Below are positions 18,579-29,714 of a stretch of DNA of 64,000 bases, one piece after another. The translations under genes were made by a program, and so were the position numbers. The number at the start of each line of letters is the position of its first letter. The first letter of the stretch is position 1. Source of the DNA: Rhodospirillales bacterium (GTDB lineage: Bacteria; Pseudomonadota; Alphaproteobacteria; SMXQ01). The notes under the pieces are model-generated. The model was not told the DNA's origin and ran no database searches. It saw only the letters and a list, made by a program, of their open reading frames with translations. The DNA lies in the NCBI GenBank assembly GCA_018666775.1, contig JABIXC010000002.1:54097-118096 (forward strand), written 5' to 3'.

Positions 18579-20132
18579 TTATTCCCACTCAATAGTGCCC
18601 GGTGGTTTGGAAGTTACATCATAGACCACTCGGTTGACGCCCCGCACCTCATTGACGATGCGGTTGGAGACACGCCCCAGAAAATCGTGATCAAACGGAT
18701 AATAATCCGCCGTCATACCATCGGTGGAGGTCACCGCGCGAAGGGCCAGCACATATTCATACGTGCGTTCATCGCCCATGACGCCCACGGTGCGCACCGG
18801 CAACAACACGGCAAATGCCTGCCAGATTACATCGTATAAGCCCGCCTTGCGGATTTCTTCCAAATAGATCACATCGGCATTACGCAGAATTTCCAGCCGT
18901 TCCCGGGTAATTTCACCGGGAACCCGAATGGCCAGCCCCGGGCCCGGAAAGGGGTGTCGCGAAACCATGTGGTCGGGCAAACCCAGTTCACGGCCGAGTT
19001 CGCGGACTTCGTCTTTGAACAATTCGCGCAAGGGTTCGACCAGATCCATATTCATGCGCTCAGGCAGCCCACCAACATTGTGATGGGATTTAATGGTCGC
19101 GCTGGGCCCGCCGGCAACAGATACCGATTCAATCACATCGGGATACAAGGTTCCTTGTGCCAGAAAATCGGCCCCGCCAATCTTTTTGGCTTCGGCCTCG
19201 AACACATCGATAAAGGTGGCGCCGATAATTTTGCGCTTTTGTTCGGGGTCGGTAACGCCCGTGAGTTTATCCAGAAACAAATCCGTCGCATCATTGTGGA
19301 CCAGTGGAATGTTGTAGGAATCGCGGAAGGCCTTAACCACGTCTTCTGCTTCGCCTGCGCGCAACAACCCGTTATCAACAAATACACAGGCGATCTGGTC
19401 GCCAATGGCTTCATGAAGCAAAACGGCGGCAACGGACGAATCAACACCGCCGGAAACGCCGCAAATAACCCGTTTGTCCCCCACTTGTTTGCGGATGGCC
19501 TCAATGGCTCTTTCCCGGAAAGCCCCCATGGTCCAATCCCCCGAAAGCCCGGCCACCTTGGACAGGAAATTACCGATCAAAGCCGCCCCATCTGGGGTAT
19601 GCACGACTTCTGGATGGAACTGGAGGCCATAGAATTTGCGGTCAACATCGGCGATGGCCGCATACGGTGCCCCTTCGGAACTCGCAATGGCTTCGAACCC
19701 TTCGGGCAGGGCCATGACACGGTCGCCATGGCTCATCCAAACCTCTTCGCGCGCGCCCACAGTCCAGACCCCGTCTAGCAGGGGCGCGTCTTTCAGAATA
19801 TCGATATAGGCCCGGCCAAATTCGCGGTCATCAGCATTTTCGACCCTGCCGCCCAATTGGTTGACCATGGTTTGCTGGCCATAACAGATGCCAAGCACCG
19901 GAACCCCATGGGTAAATGCCTCATCAGGGGCGCTTGGCGATGATCCGGCAATGACCGATGCTGGCCCGCCTGAAAGGATAATGGCAGCGGGATCAAGGGC
20001 CTTGATGGCGGCGGCCCCTTTATCAAAGGGCACAATTTCGCAATACACCCCTGCTTCGCGGACACGTCGCGCGATAAGCTGGGTTACCTGTGAACCAAAA
20101 TCAAGAATCAGAACTGACTGATGCGTTGTCAT
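18579..20132 (-). CDS. guaA: GMP synthase (glutamine-hydrolysing)
   Basis: 517 residues. The class I glutamine amidotransferase domain has the nucleophile in VLGICYGQQ and the His/Glu pair in [10 protein letters not shown]. The ATP-pyrophosphatase domain has the P-loop [10 protein letters not shown]. The C-terminal dimerisation domain ends in [12 protein letters not shown]. It converts XMP to GMP. guaB lies 9 bp upstream on the same strand, making a guaBA operon. Confidence 0.98.
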   Translation of the reverse strand: MTTHQSVLILDFGSQVTQLIARRVREAGVYCEIVPFDKGAAAIKALDPAAIILSGGPASVIAGSSPSAPDEAFTHGVPVLGICYGQQTMVNQLGGRVENADDREFGRAYIDILKDAPLLDGVWTVGAREEVWMSHGDRVMALPEGFEAIASSEGAPYAAIADVDRKFYGLQFHPEVVHTPDGAALIGNFLSKVAGLSGDWTMGAFRERAIEAIRKQVGDKRVICGVSGGVDSSVAAVLLHEAIGDQIACVFVDNGLLRAGEAEDVVKAFRDSYNIPLVHNDATDLFLDKLTGVTDPEQKRKIIGATFIDVFEAEAKKIGGADFLAQGTLYPDVIESVSVAGGPSATIKSHHNVGGLPERMNMDLVEPLRELFKDEVRELGRELGLPDHMVSRHPFPGPGLAIRVPGEITRERLEILRNADVIYLEEIRKAGLYDVIWQAFAVLLPVRTVGVMGDERTYEYVLALRAVTSTDGMTADYYPFDHDFLGRVSNRIVNEVRGVNRVVYDVTSKPPGTIEWE

Positions 20133-20141
20133 AGGGCCGCC

Positions 20142-21647
<1,506 letters not shown>

Positions 21648-21731
21648 TTATGTTACATATAAGCGCCTTTTTGCCAAGCGGATTGCGTGCGTTTAACCGT
21701 ATTTTCCGAAAACAGGTACAAATCTGGGGCT

Positions 21732-22496
21732 TTACGCCCCTTTGAACCCCAAGGCGATTACATAGATTTCGGCCGATTCTTTTCTGCTGGCAGGCGGTTT
21801 GACGTGGCGAATTTCGGTAAAATCACGTTTGAGCATATCCAGCAGCCCTTTTTCTGCGCCCCCGCGCAAAACCTTGCCGACAAATATCCCACCCGGCGAC
21901 AGAACCTCGCGGGCAAAATCATAGGCAGCATCCAGCAATCCCATGATGCGCAAATGATCCGTCTGGGCATGGCCCATGCTGGGGGCTGCCATATCCGACA
22001 ACACAACATCGGCCTTTCCCTTCAGGGCCGCGTGGATCAATTCCGGGGCGGATGGGTCCAGAAAATCAATGGTCAGTATCACCGCACCGGTAATTGGCTC
22101 TGTTTCCTGAATGTCCACGGCAACGACATTACCGGCCCCGCATTTTTCAACGGCCAGTTGGGACCAACCGCCCGGGGCGGCACCCAAATCAAGGATTCGT
22201 TTGCCCGGTTTCAGAAAGCGATATTTATCATTCAGCTCCATCAGCTTGAATGCGGCGCGGGATCGGTATCCCTGAGCGCGTGCCTTGGCGACATACGGAT
22301 CACGCAATTGGCGTTCCAGCCAGTTCACAGAAGACGTGCCCCGGCCGCGTGCGGTGCGCAATTTTTTGGCGGTAGCCTTTTTGCCCGCAGATTTAGGAAC
22401 CAGTTTTTGACCGGGCGTTGCCCTTTTTTTAGCAGCCTTTGCTTTGGCATTCGGGCCGGTTGGTTTTACCCCGCCCTTTTTTTTGATGTTGGCCAT
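21732..22496 (-). CDS. rlmE: 23S rRNA 2'-O-methyltransferase RlmE (FtsJ/RrmJ) with a basic N-terminal extension
   Basis: 254 residues. After about 55 residues rich in Lys and Ala (AKAKAAKKRATPG) comes the FtsJ fold: RSRAAFKLMEL with the catalytic Lys, the SAM site ILDLGAAPGGWSQ, LSDMA with the catalytic Asp, and GGIFVGKVLRGG with the second Lys. E. coli RlmE has 209 residues; the extension may add rRNA affinity. It modifies U2552 in the A-loop of 23S rRNA in E. coli. The gene starts 3 bp after the stop of the Ppx/GppA gene. Confidence 0.93.
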   Translation of the reverse strand: MANIKKKGGVKPTGPNAKAKAAKKRATPGQKLVPKSAGKKATAKKLRTARGRGTSSVNWLERQLRDPYVAKARAQGYRSRAAFKLMELNDKYRFLKPGKRILDLGAAPGGWSQLAVEKCGAGNVVAVDIQETEPITGAVILTIDFLDPSAPELIHAALKGKADVVLSDMAAPSMGHAQTDHLRIMGLLDAAYDFAREVLSPGGIFVGKVLRGGAEKGLLDMLKRDFTEIRHVKPPASRKESAEIYVIALGFKGA

Positions 22497-22499
22497 TGC

Positions 22500-23612
22500 T
22501 CAGGCCCCGCGTGTAAGACCGGCGGGGCGATCCCCATCAAGCCCCATCAGGCCACACAGAATGCCTTCGCGCAGGCCCCGATCCGCCACCCGCAACCGGC
22601 CCACGGGCCAGGATAAACAGATGGCTTCTAAAATGGCACAGCCGGCAACGACCAGATCAGCGCGGGTTTCACCAATGCAGGGTTCCTTCGCCCGGCCTTT
22701 GGGGTCAAGGGCCATCAGGTGATCCCTGACCGCATTAATTTCATCAAATTCAAGATAGCCGCCATCGACCCGCATCCGATCATACGCTGGCAGGCCCATA
22801 TGAATGCCAGCCAAGGTGGTCACGGTGCCGGAACTGCCCAGCATCTGCACCGCGCCGCGCGCGATCGCCTCAGAGATTGCATTGCGGGCGCCAAAACCCG
22901 CGATCGCTGCCTGAATAACGCCGGTAATGGTATCAAATTCAATTTTCGAAATGTTGTCGCCACCATGAATTTCCGAAAGGTTCACAACCCCGATGGGCAA
23001 AGACAGGCTGTCGATCAACCGCGCACCGGCACCGCCTTGGGGGGTTTCAACCCACAGGATTTCCGTTGAACCACCGCCGATATCAAACACCAGCCCGTAT
23101 TCGAAACCCGGGCGCAATAACGGCGCACAACCGGCCAGCGCCAGACTTGCTTCTTCTTGCGTCGTGATGATCTCAAGGGTCAGCCCGGTTTCAGACCGGA
23201 TGCGTTTCAGAAAATCGTCACAATTAGCCGCCCTGCGGCAGGCCTCGGTTGCCACATTGCGGGCCTTCAGAACCTTTCTCCGCGACATTTTTGACGCGCA
23301 GATGCGCAGCGCCCCAAGGGTGCGCTCCATGGCCTCATCGCTCAACCGACCATGGCGCTCCAATCCTTCGCCCAGACGCACGATTCTGGAAAAGGCATCG
23401 ACCACCTTGAAGGCCCCCTGATAGGGTTCAGCAACCAACAAGCGACAATTGTTGGTGCCAAGATCAATGGCCCCAAACGTCTCCCTGTTTTGATGCTCAC
23501 CCTTGGCGGAACCCTTGGTCGTGCCTTTGGCAGAATCCTTTATCGTGCCTTTGGCAGAATCCTTTATCGTGCCTTTGGCACCGGTGTTATGTGTAAGCTG
23601 ATCGGTTTTCAT
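22500..23612 (-). CDS. ppx: Ppx/GppA family exopolyphosphatase with a repetitive N-terminus
   Basis: An in-frame start exists at 23708, but MKTDQLTHNTGAKG at 23612 is preferred; similarity begins only at FGAIDLGTNNCRLLVAEP. The sugar-kinase-like fold shows FDIGGGSTEI and GSSGTVTTLAG. Such enzymes hydrolyse polyphosphate or pppGpp; sequence alone does not distinguish the two. The roughly 30 residues after the start are an 8-residue repeat (AKGTIKDS) encoded by tandem 24-bp units. It is followed without a gap by rlmE. Confidence 0.88.
   Translation of the reverse strand: MKTDQLTHNTGAKGTIKDSAKGTIKDSAKGTTKGSAKGEHQNRETFGAIDLGTNNCRLLVAEPYQGAFKVVDAFSRIVRLGEGLERHGRLSDEAMERTLGALRICASKMSRRKVLKARNVATEACRRAANCDDFLKRIRSETGLTLEIITTQEEASLALAGCAPLLRPGFEYGLVFDIGGGSTEILWVETPQGGAGARLIDSLSLPIGVVNLSEIHGGDNISKIEFDTITGVIQAAIAGFGARNAISEAIARGAVQMLGSSGTVTTLAGIHMGLPAYDRMRVDGGYLEFDEINAVRDHLMALDPKGRAKEPCIGETRADLVVAGCAILEAICLSWPVGRLRVADRGLREGILCGLMGLDGDRPAGLTRGA
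23518..23580 (-). repeat. Tandem 24-bp repeat in the ppx N-terminus
   Basis: Two full units (23518-23541 and 23542-23565, one mismatch in the first three bases) and a partial third unit (23566-23580) encode AKGTIKDS-type peptides. Unit length is a multiple of three, so copy-number change would alter length without shifting frame. Confidence 0.9.
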
Positions 23613-23854
23613 GGGCCAAAGGTACTGAAACTTTGCGCCTACGGGAAACAGTAACTCGCAATTAATGGAAAAATGATGCCCAAGGATCGAAACAGGGCGC
23701 TTTATCACGGTTTATTCAGGCCCAACTCTGAACGGATGCAGATATTTCACCAATATCTTCCTCGCATCTTGTTCAATTCGGGCCTCATGTGGTAAAAGCC
23801 CCACTTCTAACGGCTTTTGTCCCCCTGCCTATCGGGGTGCCACAAAAACCCGAT

Positions 23855-23928
23855 TGGGGAATAGTTTAACGGTAGAACGAGTGGCTCTGACCCGCTTAGT
23901 CCTGGTTCGAATCCAGGTTCCCCAGCCA
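23855..23928 (+). tRNA. tRNA-Gln (CTG anticodon)
   Basis: 74 nt including encoded CCA. The acceptor stem TGGGGAA pairs with TTCCCCA. The D arm is GTTTAACGGTAGAAC. The anticodon stem AGTGG/CCGCT encloses loop CTCTGAC with anticodon CTG. The T arm is CCTGG-TTCGAAT-CCAGG. It reads CAG codons. The CTG isoacceptor is normally a supplement to tRNA-Gln(TTG). Confidence 0.96.
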
Positions 23929-23957
23929 ATCTTATTTTTTATATCATCAGGTCATGA

Positions 23958-26930
23958 GCCAACAGCGGACATAAGAAGGCGCTGGTGTCTGGATGCTGAT
24001 AGGGACTTAGGGACATTCAGCTACGACTACGCCTGATCGAGAACCTGACGAATCTTCTGGGCAAGGTCTGCCTTGCGGTAGGGCTTCTGAAGCAGTTCGG
24101 CTTCTTCATCGAAAGCGCTCATATCGACGTTTCCAAGATCGGTGTATCCCGATGTGTAAAGAACCACGATGCCGGGATAGCGTTTCCGGACCTCAGCCGC
24201 GATCTCTGGCCCACTCATCCCGCCCGGCAGGACCACATCGGTGAACAACAGGTTAACCCGGGGTGCTGTCTCCAAAACCTTGAGCGCAGATTTACCATCC
24301 GTCGCGGCAAGGATCTCATAGCCAAGCCCGCTTAACAGCGCGACCGACAGGGTGCGAACATCGGGATCATCTTCGACCACCAAAATGGTCTCGCCACGGG
24401 CTTGGGGCGCATCTTCCTGTTCCACCTGATTTGGGGAAAGTTCAGACCCATCGGACCGCGGCAGATACAGCTTGATCGTCGTGCCTTTCCCTACCTCGCT
24501 GTAAATCGTCACCTGGCCATCCGATTGTTTGATGAACCCGTACACCATGGAAAGCCCGAGACCCGTGCCCTGTCCCACCTCTTTGGTGGTGAAGAAGGGA
24601 TCAAAGACATGGTCGATTACGTCTTTTGGCATGCCGGTCCCGGTATCGCTGACAGCAACCATCACATATGCGCCCTGTGCCACATCAACTTGTGCCGCCG
24701 CGTAATCATCGTCGATGCTGACGTTTGTGGCCTGTATGGTGAGCGTCCCGCCCGACGGCATGGCATCCCGGGCATTGATAGCAAGATTTAGGATCGCACT
24801 TTCCAACTGATGGGGGTCCACCTTACACAGCCAGAGGTTATCTTCACCCGTGACCTTGATCTCAATGGTCTCTCCCAGGGCGCTGCGCAACAAGTCAGTC
24901 ATGCCACCTGCCAAAACACCTGCGTCAACCACCTTCGGGAACAGCGTCTGTTTACGGGAAAATGCCAGGAGTTGATTCGTCAAAGCCGCGCCGCGATCAC
25001 TGGCATTGAGAATGGTGGCAAGGAAGGGCCGCACATCTCCACCGCGCTCGGCCTCTTCCAGCGCCAGTTCAAGATTACCGATACTGACGGCCAAAAGGTT
25101 GTTGAAGTCATGGGCCACGCCGCCAGTCAACTGTCCAACCGCCTCCATCTTTTGGGCTTGGATAAGTTGCTTCTCTGCCTCACGCCGCTCGGTGATATCC
25201 GTCACCGTCGAGATGTAGCCGCCATCCGGCGTTCGCGTGCGTTCGTAAAAATATGACCGGCCATCGGGGAGGGTGCGCTCGATTGTTTCCACTTGGACAG
25301 CATTAGAGAGTTTTTTCGCTACAATGGCCTCAACTTCGCCTTCACCGTAGAACCCTTGCCCGGCCCTATAGCGAATTAGTTCCTCCCGCGTCATACCAAG
25401 ACGCATGAAATCGTCTGGAAGTCCTGCAATCGCTGCATACTGCGGATTGAAGGAAACTAATTTCAAATCACTGTCAAAAACTGCAATGCCCTGGACCATA
25501 TGCTCAAAGGTAGCTTCAAGGAGACGGGATTGTTTCGCCGCTTCCTGCTCCGTCAGTTTGCTGCTGGTGATGTCAGTCAGCGCCAATATGTAGCCGCCGC
25601 CCGGTGTCGGCGTGCGTTCGTAGGAATAGGACCGGCCATTGGACAGGGTGTGCTGCCGGCCTGCTTGTTCCGGGCCGCGATTGAGTATTCTGTCAATATT
25701 TGCATCAATGTCAGGAGCATCCCAACCCCTTAGAGTTGCCTGTGAACGAAGGATTTCATCACGGCCCATGCCCACCTGTATAACGCCTGATGGCAAACCG
25801 AGGATTTCCCCATATTGGGGATTGAAGGCAACCAACGTGTGATCGACTGTGAAAACCGCAATGCCTTGGGTCATGTTCTCAAAGGTGACTTCGAGGAGAT
25901 GGGATTGTTTCCCCGCTTCCTGCTCCACCCGCTTCCGTTCAGTAATGTCGGTATAGGTGACAACACAACCGCCCCCCGGCATCGGCTGACGGTTGTGGAT
26001 GTAAACCATTCCGTTGGGGAGCGTGCGTTCATCGCTCCGCTCACTCGAATTTTTAGCCCGTTCAAACCGGTCTTTGATGATTTTTTCGACATCCCCCTCG
26101 CCGTAGTCTCCCCGCTCGGTGCGATAGCGAATAATCCCTTCTGTGCTTAGTCCAATATGTAAGAGTTCCGGAGGGAGATTGAACAGTTTGGCGTATTGCT
26201 CGTTGTACCGCGTAAGCCGCATGTCGCCGTCAAACACCACGACCCCTTGGGACAGGGTTTCGACGATGGTCTCGAGTTCTTCAGTCCTCCCATGTACCAG
26301 CTGCTCAGCCTGATGAAGGGTGGTGATATCGGTGAAGGTGGCTATACTTCCACCGTCTGGCATTTCTCGTCGGTAACGTATGAAGGTGGTGCCGTCGGGG
26401 AGTGTCCGCTTTTTCGATAGTTCGGATGCGTTTCTGCGCCGCTTTTTAACGAGATGTTTGACCTGTTCTTCGATATTCCCTTCGCCGAAATGGCCCTGCT
26501 CTACGCGATAGCGCATAATCTCTTCAAAAGGCATACCAAGGCGCAGAAAACCAGGAGGGAAACTGAATAGGTTAACAAATGTCTGGTTAAAACGAACCAG
26601 CCTCTGATCGGCGCTATAGACCACGTAGCCTTGAGCCATGCTCTCGAGTATGGCCTCGTGAAGCTTTAAATCTCGCGCAAGTTCTGCAGATTGTTCTGTT
26701 ATCTTATCATTATCAGAGGGCGTCATTTAGCTCACATATATAATTACCACACTGTCAGTGAAATTATTACGGCGCGACCTCAGGGCGCATCATTATGCTA
26801 ATGACACCCTATCGCGTAATATATTAATTTTTATATATTTAAAAATAACTTTGGCTGCCTCTCGTTCTTTAAGAAGGGCCGATCAGACTGAAAAGTCTTG
26901 CTTTAGCATCAATTTTTGTCCGCTTTAGGC
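23958..26930. repeat. Inverted 14-bp repeats flanking the four-PAS kinase
   Basis: TGTCCGCTGTTGGC reads on the minus strand at 23958-23971 and TGTCCGCTTTAGGC on the plus strand at 26917-26930; 12 of 14 bases agree. They bracket the kinase gene at 24027-26726 and begin 29 bp after tRNA-Gln. No transposase is present between them. This may be the scar of a mobile unit or simply a common intergenic motif. Confidence 0.4.
24027..26726 (-). CDS. Hybrid sensor histidine kinase with four PAS domains and a receiver (CckA-like order)
   Basis: 899 residues without signal peptide or membrane span, so probably a cytosolic sensor. Four homologous PAS_7-type domains (about residues 20-140, 145-265, 275-395 and 400-520), each starting like [20 protein letters not shown] and ending in TDIT. 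The HisKA H-box is [11 protein letters not shown] near 540, and the HATPase has [14 protein letters not shown] near 730. A C-terminal receiver ([11 protein letters not shown], phosphoacceptor in [11 protein letters not shown], Lys in [11 protein letters not shown]) follows. The DFNNLL H-box plus terminal receiver resembles CckA. It lies between tRNA-Gln and an intergenic region with repeat remnants, suggesting acquisition. The input signal is unknown. Confidence 0.9.
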   Translation of the reverse strand: MTPSDNDKITEQSAELARDLKLHEAILESMAQGYVVYSADQRLVRFNQTFVNLFSFPPGFLRLGMPFEEIMRYRVEQGHFGEGNIEEQVKHLVKKRRRNASELSKKRTLPDGTTFIRYRREMPDGGSIATFTDITTLHQAEQLVHGRTEELETIVETLSQGVVVFDGDMRLTRYNEQYAKLFNLPPELLHIGLSTEGIIRYRTERGDYGEGDVEKIIKDRFERAKNSSERSDERTLPNGMVYIHNRQPMPGGGCVVTYTDITERKRVEQEAGKQSHLLEVTFENMTQGIAVFTVDHTLVAFNPQYGEILGLPSGVIQVGMGRDEILRSQATLRGWDAPDIDANIDRILNRGPEQAGRQHTLSNGRSYSYERTPTPGGGYILALTDITSSKLTEQEAAKQSRLLEATFEHMVQGIAVFDSDLKLVSFNPQYAAIAGLPDDFMRLGMTREELIRYRAGQGFYGEGEVEAIVAKKLSNAVQVETIERTLPDGRSYFYERTRTPDGGYISTVTDITERREAEKQLIQAQKMEAVGQLTGGVAHDFNNLLAVSIGNLELALEEAERGGDVRPFLATILNASDRGAALTNQLLAFSRKQTLFPKVVDAGVLAGGMTDLLRSALGETIEIKVTGEDNLWLCKVDPHQLESAILNLAINARDAMPSGGTLTIQATNVSIDDDYAAAQVDVAQGAYVMVAVSDTGTGMPKDVIDHVFDPFFTTKEVGQGTGLGLSMVYGFIKQSDGQVTIYSEVGKGTTIKLYLPRSDGSELSPNQVEQEDAPQARGETILVVEDDPDVRTLSVALLSGLGYEILAATDGKSALKVLETAPRVNLLFTDVVLPGGMSGPEIAAEVRKRYPGIVVLYTSGYTDLGNVDMSAFDEEAELLQKPYRKADLAQKIRQVLDQA

Positions 26931-27138
26931 CAAAAAGAACCATTGCGTTAACCGGGGTTCATCAGTGAACGCTTTTCGGCGGTGACATTTCCTGCAGTTC
27001 TTCAACGGCCTTGAAAACAGAAAGTGCCGCATTGCTCGATTAAATTGCCATCATCACCCCCCCATACAATCGCGATGTTGCCTCTTGGCGGGTTCGCTGT
27101 AAAATCGGTGGAAACGTCTAAGAACAGGGGAATCAAAA
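26727..27138. other. 412-bp intergenic region with a hairpin and coding-like debris
   Basis: The region is AT-rich near the kinase start. A perfect 5-bp hairpin (AGACT-GAAA-AGTCT, 26885-26898) and one copy of the TGTCCGCT repeat (26917) are present. On the minus strand around 26968-27040 a short open stretch reads like a protein C-terminus (VFKAVEELQEMSPP, then stop), with no upstream gene; it may be a remnant. The last 60 bp should hold the promoter of the next gene. Confidence 0.5.
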
Positions 27139-29466
27139 ATGGCGCGTTATTCTATTGGCCAGCCGATGACACAGGTTGAAGCACCGAGGTTGTTGGCGGG
27201 CAAGGGGAGGTATGCCAATGACATCACCCTGCCCGGCCAGGCCCATGCGGTATTTTTGCGATCCCCCCATCCCCATGCGGAGATTAAAGCCATTGATACG
27301 ACCGGTGCCCGCGCCATGGCCGGTGTCATCGAGATTTTAACCGGCGAAGATTATGAAAACGATGGTCTGGGCATGGTCGATGGCGCGTCGCCCTTCAAGC
27401 GCCGCGATGGGTCCCCCATGTTTAGGCCCCCCCGGCCCGCCATGTCCAAAGACCGCGTGCGCCATGTCGGCCAAACCGTCGCCATCATCATTGCCGAAAG
27501 CATCAACGCGGCCAAAGACGCCGCAGAAGCCATTGAGGTCGATTACGCCCCCTTGCCCGCCCAATTTGATACCGGCACGGCCATTGGGCTGGACAATCCC
27601 ACGGTCTGGGACCAAAGCCCCAACAACGAATCCTTCTTTGTCGATGTGGGCGATAGTGATGCGGTGGATGTGGCATTTGAAACGGCCGCACACGTCGTTA
27701 GCGACACCTTTACCGTCAGCCGGGTTGCCGCCAATTCAATGGAGCCCCGGGCTGTCGTTGCTGATTATGATGTGGGGCGGGGCCACACCACCATTTATGC
27801 CTGCAACCAGCGCCCCTTTGTCTGGCGCACGATGATTGCAAAACACGTGTTTGATATTCCGGAAAGCAAATTGACCCTGATCGCCAATGATGTCGGTGGG
27901 TCCTTTGGCATGAAGGGTGGGCTGTATACCGAAGTGCCGGTGGTGGCCTGGGCATCCAAGCGCGTGGGACGCCCGGTGAAATGGAACTGTGAACGCAGTG
28001 AAGGCCATATCGCCGATGATCAGGCCCGCGACATGGTGGTCAAAGCCGAGCTGGGCGTGGATGAAGCCGGCAAGTTTGTCGGCGTTCGGTTTAATTCCTT
28101 TAACAATGTCGGGGCATTCCTGACCACCAACGGGGCCAATTCAACCCGTGGCGTGGCGCGTGCCCTGTGCGGCACCTATATCATGCCGACCATCTATGGC
28201 ACCGGTACGGCGGCGCTGACCAACACCGTGCCCGTTGCCAATTACCGGGCACCGGGTGGGGCGCCAGGGACTTATGTTCTGGAACGCATCATCGATATGG
28301 CTGCGCGCAAAGCGGGCATTGATCCAGCCGAAATCAGGCGCAAAAACCATATACCGGCAGATGCCATGCCCTATACCTTGCCCACGGGTGCCAGTTACGA
28401 CAGCGGCGAATTTACGGCATTGATGGACAAATGCCTGAAGCAGGCCGATTACGAAGGCGTTGATGTGCGCAAGGCAGACGCCAAAAAACGTGGCACCCTT
28501 TATGGGGTGGGCATTTCATCGACGGTTGATCCATCCGCGGGACCGGGGCCAGAAACGGCCGAGCTGCGGTTTGATCCCAGTGGCACCGTGACCGTGTTGG
28601 TTGGGTCCACAGCGGGCGGTCAAAGCCATGCCACCATTTATACCCAAATTGTTTCCCATCATTTGGGCATTGATGCCGATACCATTTCTGTGGTCGAAGG
28701 CGACACCAGCAGGCTTTCCTGGGGCACGGGCACCGGGGCGGCACGGACCGCCACCATTGCCGGCAGCGCGGTTTTTAAATCAACTGAAAAAATCATCGCC
28801 AAAGGGAAACGCATTGCCGCCCATTTGATGGAAGCCAGCCTTGACGATATCAGCTTTGAAGACGGCACCTTCAAGGTGGATGGCACAAACCGATCCATCG
28901 ATTTCACCGAAGTGGCCCAGGCCGCGTTTAAACCCGGAAAAATGCCCGATGATCTTGAACTTGGCCTGTTTGAAACCGCAACCTGGTCGCCAGAGGTCAA
29001 CAACATTCCCAATTCCTGCCATGTCTGCGAGGTGGAAATTGATCCCGAAACCGGCACAGTTGAAATGTCGCGCTATACAGCCGTTCAGGATGTTGGGGTT
29101 GAGCTAAACCCCAACGGGGTTCAAAGCCAGGTCTGTGGCGGCATCGCCCAGGGGGCAGGACAGGCATTGATGGAACAGATGGTCTATGACCCAGAAAGCG
29201 GCCAGGTTCTGACCGGCTCATTCATGGATTATACCATGCCCCGTGCCATTGATTTTTGCCACTTTGAACTGGGCTCTCATCCGGTGCCCACCACGCAGAA
29301 CCCGCTGGGGGTCAAAGGTGCGGGGGAATGCGGAACCGTCGGTGCATTGTCTTCGGTGATGAACGCGGTCAACGATGCATTGGCACCTTTGGGCATCGAT
29401 AATTTTGCCATGCCCGCAACGCCGGACCGTATTTGGCGCGCCATCCACGATTCCCAATCAGCATAA
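27139..29466 (+). CDS. Xanthine dehydrogenase/CoxL-family molybdopterin-binding subunit, orphan
   Basis: 775 residues spanning the aldehyde oxidase a/b hammerhead (residues 1-150) and the molybdopterin-binding domain. Motifs include NDVGGSFGMKGG, ANYRAPGGAPGTYVLERIID in the active-site loop region, and GVKGAGECGTVGA with the catalytic Glu. The loop reads YRAPGG rather than the AYRCSFR of form I CO dehydrogenase, so CO oxidation is unlikely; the substrate is unknown. These enzymes normally need a 2Fe-2S subunit and an FAD subunit encoded next to them, and neither is present here. Moco genes mobA and moaA lie about 22-25 kb away. AGGGGAATC precedes the ATG. Confidence 0.9.
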   Translation: MARYSIGQPMTQVEAPRLLAGKGRYANDITLPGQAHAVFLRSPHPHAEIKAIDTTGARAMAGVIEILTGEDYENDGLGMVDGASPFKRRDGSPMFRPPRPAMSKDRVRHVGQTVAIIIAESINAAKDAAEAIEVDYAPLPAQFDTGTAIGLDNPTVWDQSPNNESFFVDVGDSDAVDVAFETAAHVVSDTFTVSRVAANSMEPRAVVADYDVGRGHTTIYACNQRPFVWRTMIAKHVFDIPESKLTLIANDVGGSFGMKGGLYTEVPVVAWASKRVGRPVKWNCERSEGHIADDQARDMVVKAELGVDEAGKFVGVRFNSFNNVGAFLTTNGANSTRGVARALCGTYIMPTIYGTGTAALTNTVPVANYRAPGGAPGTYVLERIIDMAARKAGIDPAEIRRKNHIPADAMPYTLPTGASYDSGEFTALMDKCLKQADYEGVDVRKADAKKRGTLYGVGISSTVDPSAGPGPETAELRFDPSGTVTVLVGSTAGGQSHATIYTQIVSHHLGIDADTISVVEGDTSRLSWGTGTGAARTATIAGSAVFKSTEKIIAKGKRIAAHLMEASLDDISFEDGTFKVDGTNRSIDFTEVAQAAFKPGKMPDDLELGLFETATWSPEVNNIPNSCHVCEVEIDPETGTVEMSRYTAVQDVGVELNPNGVQSQVCGGIAQGAGQALMEQMVYDPESGQVLTGSFMDYTMPRAIDFCHFELGSHPVPTTQNPLGVKGAGECGTVGALSSVMNAVNDALAPLGIDNFAMPATPDRIWRAIHDSQSA

Positions 29467-29714
29467 AAACAGCGCATCAGGCGTTTTTTATGCCCATAAA
29501 GCCGCCGGGCGGCCAATTTAGCCCTGAATTATTCATTTGTTTTCAAGGGCTTATATCGATTCTTTATGCTTTCTTTACGGGGCATTAGCAATCGCTATGA
29601 TATGCATAATTATATACTTCTTTAGCTAGGGGCCATAATTACAGAAGAAGCCTGAAAATACCGCCCACGTTTTGTCTACGCTTTTTGGATTTCACCAGCT
29701 GCGAATACGGTCTT

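Noticed and set aside
29467..29520. Terminator after the molybdenum hydroxylase gene
   Set aside because: T-rich sequence and a short GCCGCC/GGCGGC pairing exist but do not combine into a convincing hairpin plus T tract.
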